From NCBI GenBank assembly GCA_016209015.1, contig JACQWY010000035.1:1-64000 (forward strand): DNA of 64,000 bases, written 5' to 3'. Below, in pieces: positions 1 through 8,084 of the stretch. Origin of the DNA: Gammaproteobacteria bacterium (GTDB lineage Bacteria > Pseudomonadota > Gammaproteobacteria > Ga0077536). The first letter of the stretch is position 1. The number at the start of each line of letters is the position of its first letter. A program made the position numbers and the translations under genes. The notes beneath the pieces are model-generated. The model saw only the letters and a list, made by a program, of their open reading frames with translations, was not told the origin of the DNA and ran no database searches.

Positions 1-13
1 TCACCCCAGCGCC

Positions 14-49
14 GTCGCCCTCGCGCAGGCGAGGGCCCAGTCGGCGACC
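14..49 (+). repeat. REP element (GTCGCCCTCGCGCAGGCGAGGGCCCAGTCGGCGACC)
   Basis: Palindromic CCCTCGC-GCA..GGCGAGGG core; same sequence recurs at 111, 811, 29911, 30249, 40597 and 58297. Confidence 0.9.
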
Positions 50-110
50 TACGGCACGCGCAGCGAACCTCGGGTCGCGCATGAACGGACGTCGAAATCA
101 CCCCAGCGCC

Positions 111-276
111 GTCGCCCTCGCGCAGGCGAGGGCCCAGTCGGCGACCCGTGGCGCGAGCAGAGAAGCTCGGGGCATTTGTCCGACCATGAGCCCGGTGCAG
201 GAAGTTCGTTCCACGCCCGCGGTTCGACGTAGATGCCGGGGCTGAGCGATTGGGCCCTCGCCTGCGCGAGGGCGAC
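111..276. repeat. REPIN: REP 111-146 (+) and inverted REP 248-276 (-)
   Basis: Two REP cores in inverted orientation around a ~100-bp spacer. Confidence 0.85.
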
Positions 277-340
277 GCCGTGGGGGTGTAGGGTCTCACG
301 GTGGGGCGAGCGGGGCGGGGAGGCGGGGCGCGTCAGCGCG

Positions 341-631
341 TTACGCGAGCTGTACTGATAGATCCCGCCACGCCGGATTCGCTTCTTCGATCAGCCGCAG
401 CTTCCACAGTCGATTCCAATGTTTCAGTTGCTTCTCGCGCTCGATCGCCGAACGCATTGAAGGGTGGACTTCGTACCAGACCAGCAGGTGCACGCCGTAC
501 CGTCGCGTGAATCCCTCAACTACGCCGTGCTGGTGTTCCCAAACACGCTTCGGCAGGTTCGAGGTGACGCCGATGTAGAGCGTTCCATTCGGGCGGCTCG
601 CGAGGATGTAGACGTATCCCTGTCTTTCCAT
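341..631 (-). CDS. Small GIY-YIG nuclease family protein
   Basis: GYVYILASRPNGTLYIGVTSNLPKRVWEHQ...EKQLKHWNRLWKLRLIEEANPAWRDL: GIY-YIG core (YVYIL..TLYIGVT) and conserved tail. Confidence 0.92.
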   Translation of the reverse strand: MERQGYVYILASRPNGTLYIGVTSNLPKRVWEHQHGVVEGFTRRYGVHLLVWYEVHPSMRSAIEREKQLKHWNRLWKLRLIEEANPAWRDLSVQLA

Positions 632-702
632 GCGGTCATATTAGGCAAGGTGTCGCCCTCGCGCCGCATTCGTGTGTGGACGGCGAATTCATTAACCAAG
701 CC

Positions 703-845
703 GTCGCCGTGGCGCAGGCGAGGGCCCAGCCGGTGACCCGCGGCAGATGCAGTGAACCGCGGGCCCGCACTGCGTGGAGATCGAACGGACGTCGAAGTCA
801 TCCCAGCGCCGTCGCCCTCGCGCAGGCGAGGGCCCAGCCGTTCAG
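703..845 (+). repeat. REP doublet (703-738 variant; 811-845), direct repeat of 14-146
   Basis: Shared spacer GAACGGACGTCGAAgTCAtCCCAGCGCC upstream of the second REP in both copies. Confidence 0.85.
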
Positions 846-1033
846 CCCCGGCGCCGAGGTCGAACCGCGCGGCCAGCGCAGAAGACGAGCGCGGTGCGGA
901 ACGGAGCTCTCGAAAGTCCGAGGTTCACTGCGCGTGCCGTGGGTCACCGACTGGGCCCTCGCCTGCGCGAGGGCGACGAAGATCAGCCGAGGCGGAATGC
1001 CTCGACTGACCCCACAGTCTGGAGAAGATCCGT
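811..1033 (+). repeat. Long REPIN copy with right-hand arm ending CCCCACAGTCTGGAGAAG
   Basis: ~220 bp homologous in inverted orientation to 40545-40763; translated repeats match (GTELSKVRGSLRVPWVTDWALACARAT vs GTERSKVRGSLRVPWVTDWTLACARAT). Confidence 0.9.
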
Positions 1034-1186
1034 CCCCCTTTTCCGATTCCTCGGACGCGAGTCGGTCGCGCCAGGAAATAAATCCGTCACCTTTTCCCCG
1101 CCCCGTCACCTTTCCCCCGGCTCCCGATGATCCGTCCCGCATTGCTCATGGCGTTGGACGGACACGGTGAGAGGTTTTTTAGCTCT

Positions 1187-1317
1187 TCTCCGAACTGCGG
1201 GACTGTGCCTCGGTCCACTGCGGCGCATATTTCCCACTCGTCGCCCTCGCCTGCGCGAGGGCGACGAAGATCAGCCGAGGCGGAATGCCTCGACTGACGC
1301 CGCAGTCGGGAGAAGAA
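1187..1317 (+). repeat. Short MITE-like element with inverted termini and a single REP core
   Basis: Starts CTCTTCTCCGAACTGCGG, ends CCGCAGTCGGGAGAAGA; both arms match those of 40545-40821. Confidence 0.75.
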
Positions 1318-1351
1318 AAAAAAGCGCGGAGCCCTTGAAGGCATCCGCGCT
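1313..1351 (-). terminator. Rho-independent terminator for the PEP-CTERM gene
   Basis: Minus strand AGCGCGGA-TGCCTTCAAGGGC-TCCGCGCT followed by a run of T (polyA on + at 1316-1323). Confidence 0.9.
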
Positions 1352-1390
1352 CAACAGCTTCAGTCTGAAGGATCGGTACGAAGACCCCGA

Positions 1391-1975
1391 TCAGCTCCGG
1401 CGACGTTTGACCCCCGCCAGACCCAGCAGCCCAGAACCCAGCAGCACCGCAGCGCCCGGAACGGGCACGGCCGCCAACTTGATCGTCAGCAGGTACGGAA
1501 AATTCGTACTGCCGCCGCCCAAATTGAAGTTCAGGTCCGAGGATCCAGTGACCGCCACGAGGTAGATCCCCAGGTGCGTGGTCTTGAACGAAAGAAGCGA
1601 ATCGAAGCCAGGCCCGCTGTCGTTGTCCGACGCCAGGAGCGGCCCGCCGATTCCATCGAACAAGCCAACTTTCGGGTCGTCGCCGAAGTTCGGTCCGTTC
1701 GAGCTCGCCACGGTGATGGTAAGCGCCCGGTTCGCGTCCGCGATGAAGGCATAGAAGTCGGGATTGCTGTCATCCAGAATCAGACCACCATAGACCTCGC
1801 CGCGCAGACCGAAGACATTGATGATGCCTTCGGGACTGAATGAACCGACGAACTGAGGATGAAAGGGAGTGCTGTTGTCGATGGACAGGTCCTCGGTCGC
1901 AGCTTGCGCCGATGGCGCGCCGAGACCGATCGCCAGCGCGACTGCAGCCCCCAGTTTTTTCCACTGCCTGTACAC
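1391..1975 (-). CDS. Exported PEP-CTERM (VPLPA-type) sorting-domain protein
   Basis: Signal peptide VYRQWKKLGAAVALAIGLGAPSAQA from a GTG start with upstream GAGGAG; C-terminus VPVPGAAVLLGSGLLGLAGVKRRRS. Confidence 0.88.
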   Translation of the reverse strand: MYRQWKKLGAAVALAIGLGAPSAQAATEDLSIDNSTPFHPQFVGSFSPEGIINVFGLRGEVYGGLILDDSNPDFYAFIADANRALTITVASSNGPNFGDDPKVGLFDGIGGPLLASDNDSGPGFDSLLSFKTTHLGIYLVAVTGSSDLNFNLGGGSTNFPYLLTIKLAAVPVPGAAVLLGSGLLGLAGVKRRRS

Positions 1976-2410
1976 TTTGTGCTCCTCATGCAATTGCTCG
2001 AGCAAATGCCCGGTCGCCGCGAACGGTGGCCTGGCAGAAGGCATGCTACGCGTCTGGTAATACCTGCCTAGATCTGACGGGCGCCGAACAGCGATACGCA
2101 GCGAACGGCTACAAATGTTCACGTTTGCGGCTGCTCGCGAGCGTCGAATCCGGCGGCCGCGGCGGCGATACCCGGCCGGAACGCACTCACCGACTCTGCC
2201 CATCCTCGTAACCGGAGGTGCGACTCGTCGCAGCGCGCCGCAGGAGGAGGCATCGGCCCGGGCAAGCGGCCTGGCGCCACCGCGTTCGCCGTGCGTTCTC
2301 GGCATTGCCGGGGGCGACCCCGAATTGCGGGTGCAATGGGTAACCGCTGCGGCTTATCATCACCTCAATGTCACCGCTGCCCGGCACGCCGAGTTGCCAA
2401 TGAGAAAGTC

Positions 2411-2716
2411 ATGCGATTGAAACCCGAATCCGCCCGCGCGATCCACGATGCCGCCTTGCGGCACTTCGGCGCTGACGCTGAGGTGTGGCTGTTCGGCTCG
2501 CGGACGGACGATGCCCGACGCGGCGGTGACATTGATCTCTACATCGAAACGGGCGCGATGGACGAGGAAAAGTTGCTGAAGCGCAGGCTCGCGTTCCTCG
2601 CTGCCTTGTACATCGCGCTAGGCGAGCAGCGTATCGATGTCGTCGTCAGGCCGCGGAACTCGCGCCGGCATCTCCCGATCCACGAGATTGCGAAGCGCGA
2701 GGGCCTCCGGCTTTGA
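2411..2716 (+). CDS. MNT-type nucleotidyltransferase (MntA-like antitoxin candidate)
   Basis: VWLFGSRTDDARRGGDIDLYIE: GSxxxxxxxxxxDxD motif; overlaps next gene. Confidence 0.85.
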   Translation: MRLKPESARAIHDAALRHFGADAEVWLFGSRTDDARRGGDIDLYIETGAMDEEKLLKRRLAFLAALYIALGEQRIDVVVRPRNSRRHLPIHEIAKREGLRL

Positions 2717-3198
2717 ACCTGGACGCTGCACGGATGCGTCTCGAGAATCTGTTGCGGCAGTGCCAGAGCCACGCCGCGCGCCTCGAGACGGCTGCGCGCG
2801 AAATCGGCGAACTCGGGACGCTGGACGCCAGCCGTCTCGCCGCCGCGTGCGAAAGCGATGCCAAGCGCATCGACCTGCTCTTGTTCCGGTACATGCGCTT
2901 GCAGGACGCGCTCGGCGGCCGGCTTTTTCCAGCCCTGCTCGAAGCAGGCTCGGAAGAGCCCGTGGAAAGTGCTTTCATCGACAACTTGCACGCGCTCGAG
3001 CGACTGGGCGTCATCGATTCGTCAGAGGCCTGGATGGAACTGCGAGCGCTGCGAAACCAGATGGCGCATGACTACCCCGATCCGGAAATCAACGCGCGGA
3101 TCCTGGCGGAGGCCGTGCGGTCGGCTCCGGAACTCGTGAGGGCCCTGGCCGCGGCGCTCCGCTACGCGCGGGACAAGCTGCGACTCGTGCTGGAGTAG
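2713..3198 (+). CDS. HEPN-domain protein (HepT-like toxin candidate)
   Basis: Helical protein with ALRNQMAHDYPD (RNxxxHxY HEPN motif), translationally coupled to MNT gene. Confidence 0.8.
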   Translation: MNLDAARMRLENLLRQCQSHAARLETAAREIGELGTLDASRLAAACESDAKRIDLLLFRYMRLQDALGGRLFPALLEAGSEEPVESAFIDNLHALERLGVIDSSEAWMELRALRNQMAHDYPDPEINARILAEAVRSAPELVRALAAALRYARDKLRLVLE

Positions 3199-3353
3199 GG
3201 GCGGGCCGGCGGGCCACGAGCAACGTTATCCGCCGATTGCATTCGTGACGATCCGTATACGTGTGCCGGTGGTCACATACGCGAGGCGTGACTTGTCACA
3301 ATGACCTTTGACAATATGCGCCGAACTCAGCAACGCAGATCGGCGCCACGTCA

Positions 3354-4826
3354 ATGCAGCTCGTTCCCATCATCCTCGCCGGCGGCGGCGGCACGCGGCT
3401 CTGGCCGTTGTCGCGGACCCATTACCCGAAACAGTTCCTCGCCGTGGAAGGGAAGCTCACGCTTCTCCAGGGCACGCTCCAGCGCATCGTCCCCGGGCAC
3501 CCTGCGACGGCCGGCGCTGAATCTCTCGACATCACCGCCCCAATGATCGTCTGCAACGAGGAGCATCGTTTCCTCGTCGGCGAGCAGGCCCGCCTGCTCG
3601 GGCAGAAGGTCTCCCGGATCGTGCTCGAGCCGGTCGGCCGCAATACGGCCCCGGCGCTGACCTGCGCCGCGCTGGTCGCCGCTGCGGATGGTCAGGACCC
3701 GCTCTTGCTGATGATGCCGGCCGATCACCTGATAAAGGATCTCGCGACGTTTCGCGCCGCAGTCGAGAAGGGCGCCGCACATGCCGCCGCCGGACACATC
3801 GTGACGTTCGGCATCGTGCCGAGCGCGCCCGAAACCGGCTACGGCTACATCCAGCTCGGGGCAGAGATCGCGAGCGGCGACGCGGACCCGAAGGCCCATG
3901 CGCTCGCCGGCTTCCGCGAGAAGCCGGATCTCGCCACGGCGGAGAGCTATCTGGCCGACGGCGGTTACCGCTGGAACGCCGGCATCTTCCTCATGAAAGC
4001 GAGTGCCTGGCTGGCTGCGATCGGCGAATACCGGCCCGACATCCTGAAGCACTGTGACGCCGCGGTCCGCGAGGCGGCCACCGACGGGGACTTCTTCCGC
4101 CTGGCGCGCGAGTCCTTCGAGGCGGGCCCGAGCGACTCGATCGACTATGCGGTGATGGAGCGCATCGCGAAGCAGGATCCGGCGCGCGGCTGCGTCGTCT
4201 CGCTCGAGGCCGGCTGGTCCGACGTTGGCGCCTGGTCCAGCATCTGGGAGGTCTCGCAGAAGAACGCCGAAGGCAACGTGGTTCGGGGCGACGTCTGCGC
4301 GATCGATTGCCGGGACAACGTCATCTTTTCGGAATCCCGTCTCGTCGCGGCCATTGGCTGCGAGGAGCTGGTCATCGTCGAGACCCCGGACGCGGTGATG
4401 GTCACCCCGAAGTCCCGCGCCCAGGACGTGAAAGCTATCGTCGACTGGTTGAACGAGCGGTCCCGGGAGGAGCGCCAGACCCACCGCCGGGTCTACCGGC
4501 CCTGGGGGAGCTACGAGGGGGTCGATTTCGGCGAGCGCTTCCAGGTGAAGCGGCTCGTGGTGAAGCCCGGTGCATCGCTCTCGCTGCAGATGCACCACCA
4601 TCGCGCCGAGCACTGGATCGTCGTCAAGGGCACAGCGAAGGTGACCCGGGACGGGGAGGAGTTCCTCATTTCCGAGAATCAGTCGACCTACATCCCGATT
4701 GGCGCGAAGCACCGGCTCGAAAATCCGGGAACGATCCCGCTGGAAATCATCGAGGTCCAGTCGGGCGCTTACCTCGGGGAGGACGACATTGTGCGCTTCC
4801 AGGATAAGTACAACCGCGTCAAGTAA
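3354..4826 (+). CDS. manC: Mannose-1-phosphate guanylyltransferase / mannose-6-phosphate isomerase
   Basis: LAGGGGTRLWPLSRTHYPKQF, GFREKP, cupin C-terminal domain RPWGSYEGVDFGERFQVKRLVVKPGASLSLQMHHHRAEHW. Confidence 0.96.
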   Translation: MQLVPIILAGGGGTRLWPLSRTHYPKQFLAVEGKLTLLQGTLQRIVPGHPATAGAESLDITAPMIVCNEEHRFLVGEQARLLGQKVSRIVLEPVGRNTAPALTCAALVAAADGQDPLLLMMPADHLIKDLATFRAAVEKGAAHAAAGHIVTFGIVPSAPETGYGYIQLGAEIASGDADPKAHALAGFREKPDLATAESYLADGGYRWNAGIFLMKASAWLAAIGEYRPDILKHCDAAVREAATDGDFFRLARESFEAGPSDSIDYAVMERIAKQDPARGCVVSLEAGWSDVGAWSSIWEVSQKNAEGNVVRGDVCAIDCRDNVIFSESRLVAAIGCEELVIVETPDAVMVTPKSRAQDVKAIVDWLNERSREERQTHRRVYRPWGSYEGVDFGERFQVKRLVVKPGASLSLQMHHHRAEHWIVVKGTAKVTRDGEEFLISENQSTYIPIGAKHRLENPGTIPLEIIEVQSGAYLGEDDIVRFQDKYNRVK

Positions 4827-4843
4827 CCATAAACTAAGCAATA

Positions 4844-5746
4844 TCACATCGATTGTGGATCATCGAAAGCGGGCAACGTGAGCAGAGATGAGGTGCGGGG
4901 ACGACGGGAGCGTTCGAAGGTTCGCCGCAAAGCCGCGTCGCGTTCTTCAGTGGTCTGGTAGAACCGATTATGCGTAGTAAATTTGCGCGTCGTTTTCCAG
5001 ATCGATTCGACCGAAATGAATTCAACCGAGTACCGCGGCAAGCGATGCAAAGAAATGCGCCGCCACGCGTTGATCCGTTCGGGGCGCGGAAGGCTGACAA
5101 CCCACGCGCGACCAAGTGTAATGGAGGGTGCCGTCCAGTCAGAATCTGGCCTCGTCCTCGTACAGGACTACTCCTCGGCAGGCAGCCGCTTTTTTTTGTC
5201 GCCCGAAACGTTTCCTTCAGCCATACAACCTCGCGTTCGGCGTCGGCCGCCGCCAACCGCTTGCGCGGTCGCTGCACTGAAAAACCTAACTTATGCAGCA
5301 GTCACGGGATATGATGGTTGTGGTAGCTCACCCCAATTCGGCGCCGGATAATTTCGCCAATCATCGGTCCGGTCCATATGCCACTCTGAAAGCCGGCGGC
5401 CATGGGTCCTGCCTCGGCCAGCGCAATCAATTGCTGCTGCTCGTCCGTCAGTCGCGCTTCGCCACCCGGTCGTTCCCATGGGCGCAGACCGTCGGTGCCC
5501 TTCGCTTCGATCCAATGCACTCAGCGATTGACGGAGCCTCGCGTGACGTCGAGCTGTGCGGCTTGACGAATGACACTGCCGCCGTCGAGGCAGCCCAGCA
5601 CGGCCCTTGCCCGCCGCCAAGTTTGCAGATCTCCATCTACTTCGCTTCACGCTGCAATTTGCGCAATGCGCGCAGTTCTTGCCGCGTAGCCCCGTCTGCA
5701 TTTGTGGCTTTGCCGTTCTGCGAACGCGCCACGGTCTCAATCCCAC
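4844..5746 (-). pseudogene. Degenerate IS630-family transposase
   Basis: Fragments in different frames with internal stops: LTDEQQQLIALAEAGP..IGEIIRRRIGVSY, LGFSVQRPRKRLAAADAEREVVWLKETF, LYEDEARF*LDGTLHYTWSRVGC, VESIWKTTRKFTTHNRFYQT. Confidence 0.85.
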
Positions 5747-5840
5747 ACGTGGAGCTCAGACCACATTGATCCTCCGGCGATCACCAGTCAATACTTTGGA
5801 TCCGTTTCGACGAGATCATTATGTTTAGCGAGGGGCATAC

Positions 5841-7022
5841 GTGCAGCCGCCGACATCCATTAAGCGAGTAGCAATTGTTTATCATTTTTTCGCGCACTAC
5901 AGGGAGGCCGTGCTGAAGGAGTTGCTGGGCGCCCGGGAATTTGAGACTACGCTCGTTGGCGATGTTGCAGACCCGGATGGATCAATTCCGGCGTGGATTC
6001 CGTCCGCTCCTGGACTATTCGTAATCGCACGCTGCCGGAAATTTGTCGGGCGGATTTTGTGGCAAAGCGGCTTGCTTGGGGTGGCACTTGGAAACTACGA
6101 GTGCATTATCTTTCTGGGAAATGCCCAATGGCCGGCAACCTGGATCGCTGCTGTGTTGGCGCGATTGAGCGGTAAGCGGGTCTTGTTCTGGACGCACGGA
6201 TGGACGCATCAGGATCACGGGATTGTTCGGTACGTTCGTAACGCATTCTATCGAATAGCACACGGACTCCTGCTCTATGGCGAGCGCGCAAGAAATATCG
6301 GCATCGCAAACGGTTTCAGACGCGATAGGCTGTATGTCATCTACAACAGTCTCGACTATGCCGAACAGAAGAGGATTCGATCTGCGATATCACACGAACG
6401 CTTACTGGAAATCAGATCACGGTATCTGACTTCAGCAAAAGGAGCGTCATTAGTAGTCTGTACTGCGCGCATCACAGCAGCTTGCAGATTCGATCTACTA
6501 ATTGAGGCACTAGCCTTATTGAAGAATCAGGGCCGGGAAATCGCGGCCGTTCTGGTCGGAGACGGACCTAGCCGCGCGACTCTTGAAAGGCAGGCTTCAA
6601 TTGCGGGTGTGACGCTCCACTTCTTCGGAGCGTGCTACAAGGAGGAACTTTTGGCCGAGTTGTTGATGGCGGCCGATGTGTGCGTTTCACCAGGTAAGGT
6701 CGGTCTGACTGCCATGCACAGTCTTGCGTACGGAACTCCGGTTATCACCCACGACAACCCAGAACACCAAGGTCCGGAGTTCGAAGCGGTAGTCCCAAAG
6801 GTGAGTGGTGATTTCTTCCGACAAGGAGATGCTGCCGATCTGGCGCGCGCCATCAATGACTGTACCAGTCATCCCTGGCGGGCCGAGGTGTCGCAGCAAA
6901 AGTGCATCGATATCATTGAGTCCAAATACAACCCGGAATTTCAGGCGGCGATGATTGCAAGTGCCATTTTCGGCCGGCAAGACAGTGCAAGCAATGTGCG
7001 GGGCGGACCATGCGCTGTCTAG
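5841..7022 (+). CDS. Glycosyltransferase (GT4-like)
   Basis: Rossmann-like; LLMAADVCVSPGKVGLTAMHSLAYGTPVITHDNPEHQGPEFEAV. Confidence 0.88.
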   Translation: MQPPTSIKRVAIVYHFFAHYREAVLKELLGAREFETTLVGDVADPDGSIPAWIPSAPGLFVIARCRKFVGRILWQSGLLGVALGNYECIIFLGNAQWPATWIAAVLARLSGKRVLFWTHGWTHQDHGIVRYVRNAFYRIAHGLLLYGERARNIGIANGFRRDRLYVIYNSLDYAEQKRIRSAISHERLLEIRSRYLTSAKGASLVVCTARITAACRFDLLIEALALLKNQGREIAAVLVGDGPSRATLERQASIAGVTLHFFGACYKEELLAELLMAADVCVSPGKVGLTAMHSLAYGTPVITHDNPEHQGPEFEAVVPKVSGDFFRQGDAADLARAINDCTSHPWRAEVSQQKCIDIIESKYNPEFQAAMIASAIFGRQDSASNVRGGPCAV

Positions 7023-7579
7023 GTAACTGGATTCGCGCCCGGCCGGGCCTGCGTTTAATGGTTCGCAATTGGATTGCCCGCCTGCGGCACTGGAGGATGG
7101 GACTGAGTTACGTGCATCCGACTTTCTATCCGGCTAGTTCTGCGGTCCTGAGCCCGGATTTGCGCGCTGGAGAATACAGCTTCGTGAATCACGGATGCTC
7201 GGTGGGCCCGAGAGTCATTCTTGGTCGGTACGTGATGCTAGGGCCTCGCGCAAGCATCGTCGGCGCCGATCACGTTTTTTCAACAGCCGGGGTGCCTATG
7301 ATTTTTGCAGGGCGCCCAGAACTTCCTGAGACTGTCATTGAAGACGACGCCTGGATCGGTTTCGGGGCGATCATTATGGCTGGAGTGCGGGTCGGGCGGG
7401 GCGCGATAGTCGCGGCTGGTGCCGTAGTGACTCGCGACGTACCAGCATACGAGATTCATGGTGGCATCCCCGCTCGGAAGATTGGACAGAGATTCGCGGA
7501 TGAGGAGGAAAAGCGGATTCACGATCGAATGCTCAATGGCGGGACTTACCATGGGATATTTTGCGGCCCTCGGCTCTAG
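7010..7579 (+). CDS. Left-handed beta-helix acyltransferase (LbH/CatB type)
   Basis: Hexapeptide repeats: VIEDDAWIGFGAIIMAGVRVGRGAIVAAGAVVTRDVPAYEIHGGIPARKIG. Confidence 0.92.
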   Translation: MRCLGNWIRARPGLRLMVRNWIARLRHWRMGLSYVHPTFYPASSAVLSPDLRAGEYSFVNHGCSVGPRVILGRYVMLGPRASIVGADHVFSTAGVPMIFAGRPELPETVIEDDAWIGFGAIIMAGVRVGRGAIVAAGAVVTRDVPAYEIHGGIPARKIGQRFADEEEKRIHDRMLNGGTYHGIFCGPRL

Positions 7580-8084
7580 CCCTTCGATTTGCGCGACATG
7601 CTGTCAGTGAACGTTCGGGTCCTCCTCTATGTGCAGTCAGCGAAAGAGCTCCATACACTGAATCTTTGCTGATGGTGCAAGAACCCTATAGGGACAATAT
7701 TCATCCGAAAATCGCGGCCGAGAAGTCATCACTGACATAATCTGCTGACAACAAATGCGAGGGCGCGCCCTCGATAGACTCAAACACCTGTCAGGCAAAT
7801 CTTCCGTCGGCGCACCGCGTTGCGATAGCGGCAATTGAAAAACTTTGTGCTGTCGTCGCGACAGTACTTTAAAGGGTATATCCCAAAACGCGAACGGATC
7901 TAGGCGCGGCTTCGTGCGCCACCTCAAGCATTGTCCATGGGGGGTCGCTCTACGTGCGGCGGCGGTGCGACGTCAGTGGGACGAAAGCGCTGACGATCGT
8001 AACGCAGGCCGGTCGGTGCGGCCGAAATGCTCATGAAAGCGAGATTGCCGCGATACCGCAATTATACTTGTAAGGACAACGCTA

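Noticed and set aside
676-1170. ORFs such as 676-1170 (+), 29902-30639 (-), 29976-30653 (+), 40494-41000 (-) with SPSRRRGPSR / WALACARAT peptides
   Set aside because: They are translations of REP/REPIN and minisatellite DNA, not plausible proteins.
5293-5769. 158-aa plus-strand ORF over the IS630 remnant
   Set aside because: Antisense to clearly recognisable transposase fragments; spurious.
7637-7927. 96-aa minus-strand ORF in the 7.6-8.1 kb gap
   Set aside because: No recognisable motif, no convincing ribosome-binding site, and opposite to the operon direction; treated as non-coding.
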